DNA from: Alcaligenaceae bacterium
GTDB lineage: Bacteria; Pseudomonadota; Gammaproteobacteria; Burkholderiales; Burkholderiaceae_B
Length of the DNA stretch: 32,129 nt
Assembly (NCBI GenBank): GCA_947378965.1
Contig: CANCMG010000047.1
Coordinates: forward strand, 1-32,129
Reading direction: 5' to 3'
This document shows, in pieces, positions 1-7,905 of this stretch; position 1 is the stretch's first letter, and every line of letters begins with the position of its first letter. A program made the translations under genes and the position numbers. The notes under the pieces are model-generated. The model saw nothing but the letters and a program-made list of their open reading frames with translations, searched no databases and was not told where the DNA came from.

Positions 1-399
1 CACCATGGGGGCGGCCGCCAAGGCTGTGACCGCCACAAAATCACGTTCAACGTTGTAAGCGAGCTTTGGATAAATGCTTGGATTGACACCGATTTCAGAA
101 ACCGAACCCACCAATAACGTCTTGCCGTCGGGGTTTGCACGTGCCACGAACTGCGCGCCAATCGCACCCGCAGCACCGGGGCGGTTTTCAATCACAGCCG
201 TGACCCCGAGCTTATCGGCCACCTTCGGCATCACCATGCGGGTCAACACGTCTGTTCCTCCGCCTGGGGCAAAAGGGATCACCACGTTCAGCGGTTTGTC
301 GTTGATCGACTGTGCATAGGCCGTCGGTAAGGCGCCAAGCGTCACCAAAAACAATAGGGCAAAGACGCCTTTCAGACGGGGTTTAACAGGTTTGGCCAT
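1..399 (-). CDS. Bug/TctC-family periplasmic binding protein, N-terminal part
   Basis: The first 133 codons of a tripartite tricarboxylate transporter-type (Bug) solute receptor are visible; the rest lies beyond the left edge. Translation starts at the ATG at 399-397, preceded by a GGAGA ribosome binding site five bases upstream. An Ala/Leu-rich signal peptide ends near AYAQ (residue 31). The mature part begins with the family hallmarks: a strand reading NVVIPFAPGGGTD, then ENRPGAAGAIGA and ANPDGKTLLVG, which form the ligand-binding loops of lobe 1. Bug proteins bind carboxylates in the periplasm. The gene is divergent from the CoA-transferase at 674 and may serve the same pathway, but this is inference. 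The ligand cannot be predicted. Confidence 0.93.
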   Translation of the reverse strand, partial: MAKPVKPRLKGVFALLFLVTLGALPTAYAQSINDKPLNVVIPFAPGGGTDVLTRMVMPKVADKLGVTAVIENRPGAAGAIGAQFVARANPDGKTLLVGSVSEIGVNPSIYPKLAYNVERDFVAVTALAAAPMV

Positions 400-518
400 A
401 CGCGTCTCCGATAATCGCGACTCATCGGCTAGAAAGTTCAGATAGAGTCGATTCTTTATGATTGCGAACAATAGTAACAAGAAGAGCGAAGAGACTGACC
501 ATTTGGGCGCAGGTTTCA

Positions 519-550
519 CCGACTCACCACTCGTCAGGTGCGTGAGTCGG
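519..550. other. Perfect 9-bp dyad / hairpin in a divergent intergenic region
   Basis: Arms CCGACTCAC (519-527) and GTGAGTCGG (542-550) are perfectly complementary. Three inner pairs (528-530 with 538-540) extend the stem past a one-base bulge. It lies between the divergent Bug gene (ends 399) and the CoA-transferase (starts 674). There is no adjacent T-run, so it does not look like an intrinsic terminator. It could be a regulator operator or a leader hairpin. The remainder of 400-673 shows no convincing promoter. Confidence 0.5.
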
Positions 551-673
551 GCAAGGTCAGTTAGGCTTGTAGGCACGCGCTTTGGTAAGCTTTATGTCTA
601 GTGTCGGTTCAACCCTCTATTTTTAGCGTCGGCCTAACCGACTTTACGACGTAACCGGCTTCACCTTAGGATA

Positions 674-1921
674 ATGTCCGCGATGACTCTGCCTTATCAA
701 CAACTGCCCCACGTTCAGGCCGCTCAAGGTTTTGCACATTTTGAAGGGATTCAAGTACTGGATCTGAGTACTTCGGTCGCAGGCCCCTACGCCACCCAAC
801 TACTAGCCGATTTTGGTGCCACGGTGCTCAAAATCGAAAAACCCGGCACGGGCGACGATGCGCGCCAATGGGGTCCACCCTTTTTGAACGGCGCTTCGCT
901 CTGGTTTTTAAGCGTCAATCGCAATAAACACAGTATGGCCCTCGATATCAGTCAACCTGAAGGCCTCGAGGTCTTGCTATCGTTGCTTGAAACCACTGAC
1001 GTGTTGGTGCTCAACATGACGCCACGCGTTCAAGACAAGTTAGGCTTGAACTTTGCCAAGCTCCAAGAACGGTTTCCGCGCTTGATTCATGCCAGCCTGA
1101 CAGGTTTTGGTTTGACCGGCAGTCGCAGCGATCACCCCTGCTACGACTTGATTGCCGAAGGCTACTCTGGGATCATGGATCTCACAGGCGAAAGCGAAAG
1201 CGATCCTCAAAAAGTAGGTACGCCCGCCGCCGATATGCTGGCTGGACAAGACCTAGCCATGGCCGTGATGGCCGCCATTCATGGCCGCGCTCGCAATGGC
1301 AAGGGTTCTAGCATCGACATCTCGATGCTCGCTACCATGACTCGCTTTACCGCCCCGCGCGTGGTCGCCTATCTAGGGTCTGACGAGGTGCCACGCCGTT
1401 CCGGCGGCAAAGACTCGGTGATCGCAATCTATCAAGTGTTTAATACTGCCGACGCACAGCTCTCACTCGGTCTGGGTAACGATGCGATCTGGAAACGCTT
1501 TTGGCAGGCAGTCGGCGACCCCGCTTTTGCTGAAACGCCCGAGTACGCCGGCAATGCGGGGCGTCGCACCCACCGCCCTGCCATTGTGGCGCGAATCGCA
1601 GAGGTACTGGCAACCAAACCGCGCGATGAATGGCTTGCGCTGTTTGCCAAGAATCGGATCCCTGCAGGGCCTATCAATCGGGTAGACGAGGTCACAAAAG
1701 ATCAAGACCTCTTAACTAAAGAATTTTTTTATAAGAGCGATTCTGGGTATGGCGAGGTGCCTCAGGTGGGGCTAGGCATTACTATCGATGGCAAGCACCA
1801 CGTGCACCGTAAAGCACCGCCCACCCTAGGAGAAGACACCGAGGCGATTTTGCGTGAACGCCTCAAGCTAAGCCCAGCCCAGATCACGCAATTACAGCAG
1901 GCCAAAATCGTGAACGAGTAG
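674..1921 (+). CDS. Class III (CaiB/BaiF-type) CoA-transferase
   Basis: A 415-residue cytoplasmic enzyme of the family III CoA-transferases, which move CoA between carboxylic acids through an aspartyl-CoA intermediate. The N-terminal Rossmann-type motif (FEGIQVLDLSTSVAGPYATQ, residues 23-42), LLADFGATVLKIEKP, and the catalytic-Asp region with D158 in PCYDLIAEGYSG are all visible. Length is normal for the family. An AGGA lies only two bases before ATG 674 and eleven before the in-frame ATG 683, so either start is possible. It is the first gene of the plus-strand acyl-CoA cluster and probably activates the acid substrate or recycles CoA from a pathway product. Its acid donor and acceptor are unknown; racemase activity is less likely, since the racemase-specific His-Asp pair is not obvious here. 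Confidence 0.9.
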   Translation: MSAMTLPYQQLPHVQAAQGFAHFEGIQVLDLSTSVAGPYATQLLADFGATVLKIEKPGTGDDARQWGPPFLNGASLWFLSVNRNKHSMALDISQPEGLEVLLSLLETTDVLVLNMTPRVQDKLGLNFAKLQERFPRLIHASLTGFGLTGSRSDHPCYDLIAEGYSGIMDLTGESESDPQKVGTPAADMLAGQDLAMAVMAAIHGRARNGKGSSIDISMLATMTRFTAPRVVAYLGSDEVPRRSGGKDSVIAIYQVFNTADAQLSLGLGNDAIWKRFWQAVGDPAFAETPEYAGNAGRRTHRPAIVARIAEVLATKPRDEWLALFAKNRIPAGPINRVDEVTKDQDLLTKEFFYKSDSGYGEVPQVGLGITIDGKHHVHRKAPPTLGEDTEAILRERLKLSPAQITQLQQAKIVNE

Positions 1922-2004
1922 CGCAGCCTTTTCGAGCCCAAATGGTGAACATCACGCGTGGCGCCAACTTGATCGAAATTGCAGATTTAGCTGGGTTGTT
2001 TTAG
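1921..2004 (+). pseudogene. Possible remnant of a D-2-hydroxyacid dehydrogenase
   Basis: Directly after the CoA-transferase stop, a 27-codon open stretch ends in TAG at 2002-2004. Its last residues (MVNITRGANLIEIADLAGLF, from ATG 1942) resemble the active-site Arg segment of D-2-hydroxyacid dehydrogenases (consensus LVNxARGxxVxExxLxxAL). Nothing else of such a gene is visible. The match is short and could be chance. The remaining spacer to 2197 shows no other feature. Confidence 0.2.
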
Positions 2005-2197
2005 ATTGGCAGACAGCCTGGGCTAAAAAACCTCCTCGCGCCCGTCTAGCTACAATAACTGGCGTGCGTAGGATAAACAGCGCAAGTAAAATTTGCAAAA
2101 TGAGACTACGCAGAATCAAACACTAACCAAGGCAGCGGTCCCCCGACAATTGCTAGCGCAGTCAATCAAAAAATTACCGACAGACAAAGAGACTTTT

Positions 2198-2977
2198 ATG
2201 ACATTCGACGAAATCCTTTACGAAGAAGACGGCCCAGTCGGCACGATTACGATCAACCGCCCCGAAGACGGCAACATGTTCACGGCAAAAATGTGCCACG
2301 AGATTCGTGACTGTATCAACGAGATCCGTCGCGAAACACGCACTCGTGTCATCGTCTTAACTGGCGCCGGTGATCGGTTCTTTTGCATTGGTGGCCGCAA
2401 AGAAGGCATGGAAGACACTCAGCTTTATGCGGGCGTCTTGCCGACCCTTGAAATGTACGAAAGCATCGACCGTCTGCAAAAACCCGTCATCGCTTCAGTC
2501 AATGGCTTTGCTGTGGGCGGCGGTAACGTCTTGCAAATGGTTTGCGATGTGACCATTGCCTCAGACACAGCAACCTTTAGGCAAGTTGGCCCAATGATGG
2601 GCAGTTTCGACGCCGGCTATGGCACCTGGTATCTTGAAGACTTGGTTGGTAAAAAACGCGCAAAAGAAATGTGGTTTTCAAATCCTAAGATCCCCGCCAA
2701 GCAAGCGCTTGAAATGGGTCTGATCAATCGCGTTGTGCCAGCCGCCGAGTTGCGTGCCGAAACTCGTAAGTGGGCACTCGAAATCGCCGATCGCGGCGCG
2801 TTTGCCCTAGCGTCGGTCAAGGCCGCGTTCAACGCACGCCACGGTGGTGTCAGTGGCCTGTCGCGTATGGCGCATGATCTGCTACTGCGTGGCTATCTTG
2901 ACACCAAAGAACACGATGAGCTTTCAGCATCGTTTGCCGAACGTCGCAAACCTGATTCCTCTACCTTTGGGCACTAA
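2198..2977 (+). CDS. MenB/BadI-like crotonase, probable ring-opening beta-keto-acyl-CoA hydrolase
   Basis: A 259-residue crotonase-fold protein. The start at 2198 (MTFDEILYEE) follows an AAAGAG; the in-frame ATG at 2093 would add 35 unrelated residues. It shows MenB/BadI features rather than those of ordinary hydratases: GGGNVLQMVCD (107-117), where hydratases have a catalytic Glu, then GPMMGSFDAGYG (131-142) and KKRAKEMWF (152-160), plus Y233 in the C-terminal GYLDT segment. In the family MenB closes the naphthoate ring, and BadI hydrolytically opens 2-ketocyclohexanecarboxyl-CoA to pimeloyl-CoA. The Asp of type II MenB after GP is replaced by Met. With no other menaquinone genes and a ligase, dehydrogenase, hydratase and SDR downstream, a BadI-like C-C cleaving role is favoured. 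This is inferred from context; the ring substrate is unknown. Confidence 0.8.
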   Translation: MTFDEILYEEDGPVGTITINRPEDGNMFTAKMCHEIRDCINEIRRETRTRVIVLTGAGDRFFCIGGRKEGMEDTQLYAGVLPTLEMYESIDRLQKPVIASVNGFAVGGGNVLQMVCDVTIASDTATFRQVGPMMGSFDAGYGTWYLEDLVGKKRAKEMWFSNPKIPAKQALEMGLINRVVPAAELRAETRKWALEIADRGAFALASVKAAFNARHGGVSGLSRMAHDLLLRGYLDTKEHDELSASFAERRKPDSSTFGH

Positions 2978-2995
2978 GCTCTTGACTCAACCAAA

Positions 2996-3123
2996 AGGCT
3001 TTCTACGTTAGCCAACAAGACAGGCTCCTTAATTCAGCGAGCAGGCCTTTTAAGAAGTTAGCTAACAAGCTATTTAATTTACCCAGAAGGCCTTCTATTT
3101 TGGCCAACAGGCTTTTTCTATAC
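2996..3123 (+). repeat. Degenerate ~21-26-bp tandem repeats in spacer
   Basis: The spacer after the MenB/BadI-like gene consists of about six decayed units built on AGGC(C/T)TT(C/T)TA followed by TT(A/G)GC(C/T)AACA. Clear unit starts lie near 2996, 3022, 3043, 3088 and 3109. No ORF or terminator is visible. It resembles the other intergenic tandem arrays at 5714 and 10531 in style but not in sequence. Confidence 0.5.
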
Positions 3124-3142
3124 CGCGCTTAGGTTTTCGAAC

Positions 3143-4864
3143 ATGATGTTGACTCTGCACGATCCGCAAAAAACCCGCGAGAACTATGCCTCGGGGGCTT
3201 GGCATGCCGACACCATGTTCGGTCTGTTACAACAACACGCGAAAGCGCGCCCCAATAGCGTTGCCCTGCGCGACTTGTTCACCACGCTGACCTGGTCGCA
3301 AGTCTTACAGGCGGTTGAGCAGCTTGCGCTAGACCTGCACCACGCAGGCTTAAGCGCTGGTGACCGTGTCGCGATCTGGTTGCCTAGCCGTGTTGAAAGC
3401 GTCATTGTATTTATGGCCTGTTCGCGCAACGGCTATGTGTGCTGCCCCTCACTTCACCAAAGCTACACCTCTGGCGAAATCATTACCCTACTCAAGCGCA
3501 TTCGTTGCAAAGCATTTTTTACGACACCCGGCTATGGCTCTGATGCAGCAACTCAACCGATCCAGGCGTTGCTAGACGAAGTGCCCACGTTAATTCGAAC
3601 CTGTTTCTATGGCGCAACCTTTGCTGACCCCACGCAAGCGATTGACCATCAGACGGTTGAGCATCAAACGACTGCGCATCAGACAAGTGACCATGACACG
3701 ACCGAGTTGAAGACGATTGCCGAGGCAATCCCAACACTTGGCTTACCCCCTGCAGCCACCAACCCCGACAAGATTGTTTACTTAGCCTTCACCTCGGGCA
3801 CCACCGGTTTACCCAAAGGGGTGATGCACAGCGACAACACCTTGTTGGCAAACGGCCGCATGATGGTACGTGACTGGCAGCACGATCAACACTCTATTCT
3901 TGTTGCACTCAGCCCTTTAAGCCATCACATTGGTACAGTCGCCATCGAGCAATGGCTTGCTGCGGGCTTGCAACTCGTCATCCATAACTTTGCTGCGGGC
4001 AAGCCTGCGCTTGATTGGATCATTGAAAGCCAAGGCACCTATGTGATGGGTGTGCCGACACACGCGATGGATATTCTTGAAGATGTTCGCCGCCGCGGGC
4101 TGACCGCGATGGGCAGCGTGACGTCGTTTTATATGGCAGGGTCACCGATCCCGCGCGAAGTCGCCGAACAATTTTTACGTATTGGTGTCACGCCACAAAA
4201 CGTCTACGGCATGACCGAAAACGGCTCGCATCAATACACCTTACCCACCGACCCCACCAGCACGATTGTGGCCACGTGCGGGCGTGCCGCGCAAGGCTAC
4301 GAAGTGCGGATCTTTGATGCTGAGCATCCCGATCACGAAGTCGCGCAAGGTCAGGTCGGTGAAATTGGCGGGCGTGGTGGTCTGCTGATGCTTGGCTATT
4401 TTGACGATCAAACCGCGACTGAAAATTCTTTTAACCGCTCAGGCTGGTTTATGAGTGGCGATCTCGGTGTGTTTGATGAACAGGGATGCCTGCAAATCGT
4501 CGGGCGTAAAAAAGATTTGATTATTCGTGGTGGACACAACATCCACCCGGCACGAATCGAAGACTTAACGCATAGACACCCTGACGTTGTGAAGGCGGCC
4601 GTGTTCCCGATTGCTGATGATCGCTTAGGCGAGCGGGTGTGTCTCTCGATTTTGCAGCGAGCGGGCGCAACGATTGACCCTCAGCAGGTTTTACAGCACT
4701 TGCACGAGGTCGGTTTATCAAAATACGACATGCCAGAATATTTTATTGTGCTTGCAGCCTTTCCACTCACAGCAAGCGGTAAGATTTTAAAACGCGAACT
4801 CATTGAGATGACTAAGCGTGGAGACATCAAACCCTCGCCGGTTCGTTGGAGGGCGTCGACCTAA
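3143..4864 (+). CDS. AMP-forming acyl-CoA ligase, cyclohexanecarboxylate-CoA ligase (AliA)-like
   Basis: A 573-residue ANL-superfamily ligase that would form an acyl-adenylate and then an acyl-CoA in the cytoplasm. Visible motifs are the P-loop LAFTSGTTGLPKG (214-226), the A5 motif VYGMTENGS, the A7 region SGDLGVFDEQG, the hinge GRKKDLIIRGG and the C-terminal catalytic lysine in TASGKILK (about K547). The N-terminal NYASGAWHADT pattern and general layout recall cyclohexanecarboxylate- or short-chain-acid ligases. Residues 168-187 form an insertion of four pentapeptide repeats of the type (D/E/A)HQT(V/T/S), encoded by a 15-bp tandem repeat. The start follows only a weak AGG. Its place between the BadI-like and hydratase genes suggests it activates the pathway's starting acid. 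Confidence 0.88.
   Translation: MMLTLHDPQKTRENYASGAWHADTMFGLLQQHAKARPNSVALRDLFTTLTWSQVLQAVEQLALDLHHAGLSAGDRVAIWLPSRVESVIVFMACSRNGYVCCPSLHQSYTSGEIITLLKRIRCKAFFTTPGYGSDAATQPIQALLDEVPTLIRTCFYGATFADPTQAIDHQTVEHQTTAHQTSDHDTTELKTIAEAIPTLGLPPAATNPDKIVYLAFTSGTTGLPKGVMHSDNTLLANGRMMVRDWQHDQHSILVALSPLSHHIGTVAIEQWLAAGLQLVIHNFAAGKPALDWIIESQGTYVMGVPTHAMDILEDVRRRGLTAMGSVTSFYMAGSPIPREVAEQFLRIGVTPQNVYGMTENGSHQYTLPTDPTSTIVATCGRAAQGYEVRIFDAEHPDHEVAQGQVGEIGGRGGLLMLGYFDDQTATENSFNRSGWFMSGDLGVFDEQGCLQIVGRKKDLIIRGGHNIHPARIEDLTHRHPDVVKAAVFPIADDRLGERVCLSILQRAGATIDPQQVLQHLHEVGLSKYDMPEYFIVLAAFPLTASGKILKRELIEMTKRGDIKPSPVRWRAST
3644..3703 (+). repeat. In-frame 15-bp x 4 tandem repeat within the ligase gene
   Basis: Four consecutive 15-bp units encode DHQTV, EHQTT, AHQTS and DHDTT. 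They lengthen a linker before the adenylation P-loop. The units have diverged at several positions, so the array is not recent. It keeps the reading frame. Confidence 0.8.
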
Positions 4865-4903
4865 ACTATTACCACGTTGATCCAACATTAAAGGCAGTCG
4901 AAC

Positions 4904-5686
4904 ATGGCGGTAGAACTTTCAATTGACCAGGGCTTAGCCCATCTGCATCTCAATCGCCCTAAGGCTCTTAACGCCTTAAGCTTTGGGATCTTGCAAGACC
5001 TCAATAATACGCTTACTCAAATTGAACAAGCGATCGAGCAACAACACGTACGCGGCTTAGTGATTACGGGCGAAGGCGAAAAATCTTTCTGTGCCGGGGC
5101 TGACATCCCTGAACTACTTGGACGCACACTCTTGCAACAACACGAGGGCGCACGACTCGGGCAAGAGGTCTTTAATCGACTCGCCGCCTTGCGTGTCCCG
5201 TCCGTCGCAGTGATTCACGGTTACGCCTTTGGTGGGGGCCTTGAGCTTGCGCTGTCATGCACCTTTCGCATTGCGACTGCGCGCGCAAAAATGGGCTTGC
5301 CAGAAATCAAGCTCGGTCTGATCCCAGGGTACGGCGGCACACAGCGCCTGCCTCGTTTGATTGGCGAAGGTCGCGCGCTTGATATCATCCTGTCAGGCCG
5401 TACTGTTGACGCAATCGAGGCCGAGCGCATCGGCCTAGTCACGCGCGTGGTCGAAGAGGGCAATCCCTACACACTTGGCACAGATTTTTTAGCGCCCTAT
5501 TTAAAACATGGCCTCTTGGCTCTTGACATGGCACGCCAAGCGATATCGCGCGGCGTGCAAACAACGCTGGCTGAAGGCCTAAAAATTGAACGTGACCTAT
5601 CAACCTTAATTTTTCAAACAGCTGACGCCACCGAAGGCATGACCGCTTTCACTGAAAAGCGTCCCGCTATCTTTAAGGATCATTAA
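4904..5686 (+). CDS. Enoyl-CoA hydratase (BadK-like position)
   Basis: A 260-residue crotonase with both catalytic glutamates of classical hydratases: E114 in GGGLELALSC and E134 in GLPEIKLGLIPGYGGTQRLP. The oxyanion-hole segments are SFCAGADIPEL and YAFGGG. It should add water to an alpha,beta-unsaturated acyl-CoA. The start at 4904 follows AAAGG about nine bases upstream. It lies 39 bp after the ligase and before an SDR, in the order expected for a cyclohex-1-ene-carboxyl-CoA hydratase in alicyclic acid degradation. The sequence alone does not separate this role from ordinary beta-oxidation. Confidence 0.9.
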   Translation: MAVELSIDQGLAHLHLNRPKALNALSFGILQDLNNTLTQIEQAIEQQHVRGLVITGEGEKSFCAGADIPELLGRTLLQQHEGARLGQEVFNRLAALRVPSVAVIHGYAFGGGLELALSCTFRIATARAKMGLPEIKLGLIPGYGGTQRLPRLIGEGRALDIILSGRTVDAIEAERIGLVTRVVEEGNPYTLGTDFLAPYLKHGLLALDMARQAISRGVQTTLAEGLKIERDLSTLIFQTADATEGMTAFTEKRPAIFKDH

Positions 5687-5713
5687 GTCGTTAACTAAAA
5701 ATTCAATCATGCC

Positions 5714-5811
5714 CGCGACCCACACATCTATCTCAACACACTCGCCATAGCAGCGACCTACTATTTAACTTGCGACAAACTTTCAACACGTGCGACCGAC
5801 TTGTTAACTTA
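5714..5811 (+). repeat. Degenerate ~19-20-bp tandem repeats in spacer
   Basis: Units beginning GCGAC occur at 5715, 5753, 5772 and 5792; the first interval, 38 bp, equals two units. The best-conserved pair reads GCGACCTACTATTTAACTT (5753) and GCGACCGACTTGTTAACTT (5792). No ORF is visible in this 160-bp spacer. Confidence 0.5.
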
Positions 5812-5846
5812 GACCCCTTTCTATTCACGATCACTTCAGGCAAACC

Positions 5847-6605
5847 ATGAGCACTTCAACAAAAAAAGGCTGCATTATCGTCACCGGCGCAAGTCGCGGT
5901 ATTGGCGCTGCCATCGCACTCGGGCTTGCGCAAGCGGGCTACGCGGTCGGCTGTTTGTCGCGCTCGGGCGAAACACCTCAAATTACAGGCGCCACACCAG
6001 AACTGGCAAAGCACTGGTTCAGCGCCAAATGTGATGTCAGCCGCCCTGAACAATTAGCAGCAGCATTTTCTGACATTGCACAGCGCTCCGCTCAGCCTTT
6101 AATTGGTCTCGTCAATAACGCAGGCATTCACTCACAAGATCGTGTGCAAGACATTGCTGAACAAGAGTTCAAAAACGTGATGGATGTCAATGCCTACTCT
6201 GTCTTAGCCGCGAGCCAAACCGTTTACCCTCACCTGCTCGAAAACAAGGGTGGTCTGATCGTTAACATCGGTTCGTTTTATGACAAACTTGGCGTCAAGC
6301 AACACCTAACCTACTGCGCAACAAAAGCCGCGGTGGGCGCAATGACTCGCTGCATGGCAGTCGAATGGGCGCCCAAGGGCATTCGGGTCCTGAACGTTGC
6401 GCCTGGCTACGTGATGACAGATTTCAACCGCGAGATGATTCAAAAAGGCCCCCTTGCTGATTACCTGGCAAAGCGTATTCCTTCAGGAGTCGCCGGCGAA
6501 GCGCAAGATATTGGCAATCTCGTGACATCTCTTTTTGTCTTAAATTCACCTTACATGACAGGCGAAACGATCTACATTGATGGCGCACACGGCATGCTGC
6601 AATAA
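5847..6605 (+). CDS. SDR-family 3-hydroxyacyl-CoA-type dehydrogenase (BadH-like position)
   Basis: A 252-residue classical short-chain dehydrogenase/reductase. It has the cofactor glycine motif TGASRGIG (13-20), NNAG (90-93), and the complete tetrad N115, S143, Y156 and K160 (YCATK). The PGYVMTDFN segment and C-terminal YIDGA are typical. An AGG lies upstream of ATG 5847. In the alicyclic scheme the NAD-dependent SDR BadH oxidises 2-hydroxycyclohexanecarboxyl-CoA to the 2-keto compound, which the BadI-type hydrolase then opens; this gene fits that position next to the hydratase. The substrate is inferred from context, and a general 3-oxoacyl reductase is possible. Confidence 0.88.
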   Translation: MSTSTKKGCIIVTGASRGIGAAIALGLAQAGYAVGCLSRSGETPQITGATPELAKHWFSAKCDVSRPEQLAAAFSDIAQRSAQPLIGLVNNAGIHSQDRVQDIAEQEFKNVMDVNAYSVLAASQTVYPHLLENKGGLIVNIGSFYDKLGVKQHLTYCATKAAVGAMTRCMAVEWAPKGIRVLNVAPGYVMTDFNREMIQKGPLADYLAKRIPSGVAGEAQDIGNLVTSLFVLNSPYMTGETIYIDGAHGMLQ

Positions 6606-6729
6606 TCGTTAGATTGGCCTGCGAAAGACTCGAATACTTGACTGTAGGCAACTCGTACGCCGACACAAGTTACACAACAGAATTTGATGTCTGTCTCATC
6701 CAGACCGGCAAAGCTTCATGAGGTAAAAG

Positions 6730-7905
6730 ATGAACGTATTAGAACGATTAGATGCCGCACAGCCTTGGACGCAAGAAGAAACCATGCTGCTCGATTCGGT
6801 CAAGCAACTTGCCGCCGAAAAAATTGCACCACGCGCTGCCCATTACGACAAGACCGCCGAGTTTCCGTGGGACAACGTAAAAGACATCAATAATCTCGGC
6901 TTGAACGCCATGTTCATCCCTGAGGCCTATGGTGGGGCGCCACTATCTTATGCTTGCTATTTAGCCTGTGTGCGCGAGATCAGCGAAGCTTGTGCCTCAA
7001 CAGGAATCATTTGGGCTACTAACTTTCACGCCATCAAACCCCTAATGGATTTTGGCAACGAAGAACAAAAGCAACGATTGCTGCCTCGAATGGCTGAAGG
7101 CGGTTTAGCGGCCTTGGTCATTACTGAACCCACTGCTGGTTCAGATGCCACGGGGATGAAGACTACCTTCACGCCCGATGGTGATTCGATCATCATGACT
7201 GGCAGCAAAATCTTTATTTCGAATGGCGATGTGTCAGATCTTTATATCGTATTTGGAAAATGGAGCCAAATCGCTGGCGATAAAGAATCGATTTCAGCAG
7301 TCGTACTTGAAAAAGGCACCCCCGGCTTTAGCATCACCGGCACAGAAGACAAAATGGGAACGCGTGCCTCGGGCACGGCCTCGCTCGCGTTTGACCAGGT
7401 CAGCATCCCTCGCGCAAACTTATTATGCGAGCCCGGTGACGGCTTAAAAATATTACTGGCCTCACTGAACAAATCACGTCCAAGCGTTGCAGCCCATGCG
7501 CTAGGTATTGCACGCGCCGCGTTCAACGACGCGATCGCTTACATGAATGATCGCCGTCAGTCTGGCAAACGCCTGCTCGAGTTTCAAGGCTTGCAATTTA
7601 ACGTGGCTGACTTAGCAGCTGAACTTGTCATGGTTGAGTCGTGGTTGTGGCGCGTGGCTGCACTGATTGAATCCAACGCCCCCAATGTCGGCATCGAAGC
7701 CTCGATCTTAAAGTTAAAGGCCACCGATCTCGCCATGCGAATTGCCACCGATGCCGTCCAATTTTTAGGTGGCTACGGGTATTGCAAAGACTATCGCGTC
7801 GAGCGTCTCATGCGCGATGCAAAAATTACTCAAATCTGGGAAGGTACCAATCAAATTCATCGTCAATTGATTGGACGTAGCTTTCTGAAAAAGGAAAAAA
7901 GATGA
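6730..7905 (+). CDS. Acyl-CoA dehydrogenase (AliB-like position)
   Basis: A 391-residue FAD-dependent acyl-CoA dehydrogenase. Both family signatures are present: ALVITEPTAGSDATG in the middle domain and GGYGYCKDYRVERLMRDAK near the C-terminus, followed by the catalytic base E371 in QIWEGTNQI. It would introduce the alpha,beta double bond, passing electrons to an electron-transfer flavoprotein not seen in this window. The start at 6730 has a GAGGTAAAAG ribosome binding region. Its stop overlaps the next start as ATGA (7902-7905), so the 3-hydroxyacyl-CoA dehydrogenase is probably translationally coupled. An alicyclic or branched acyl-CoA substrate is inferred from neighbours. Confidence 0.92.
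   Translation: MNVLERLDAAQPWTQEETMLLDSVKQLAAEKIAPRAAHYDKTAEFPWDNVKDINNLGLNAMFIPEAYGGAPLSYACYLACVREISEACASTGIIWATNFHAIKPLMDFGNEEQKQRLLPRMAEGGLAALVITEPTAGSDATGMKTTFTPDGDSIIMTGSKIFISNGDVSDLYIVFGKWSQIAGDKESISAVVLEKGTPGFSITGTEDKMGTRASGTASLAFDQVSIPRANLLCEPGDGLKILLASLNKSRPSVAAHALGIARAAFNDAIAYMNDRRQSGKRLLEFQGLQFNVADLAAELVMVESWLWRVAALIESNAPNVGIEASILKLKATDLAMRIATDAVQFLGGYGYCKDYRVERLMRDAKITQIWEGTNQIHRQLIGRSFLKKEKR

Noticed and set aside
1986-2030. Possible terminator after the first CoA-transferase
   Set aside because: TTTAGC and GCTAAA arms are short and far apart, and the stem between them is poor.
2198-2977. Menaquinone biosynthesis MenB
   Set aside because: No other men genes are near, the type II catalytic Asp is absent, and all neighbours are acyl-CoA catabolic enzymes; similarity to MenB is treated as fold-level.
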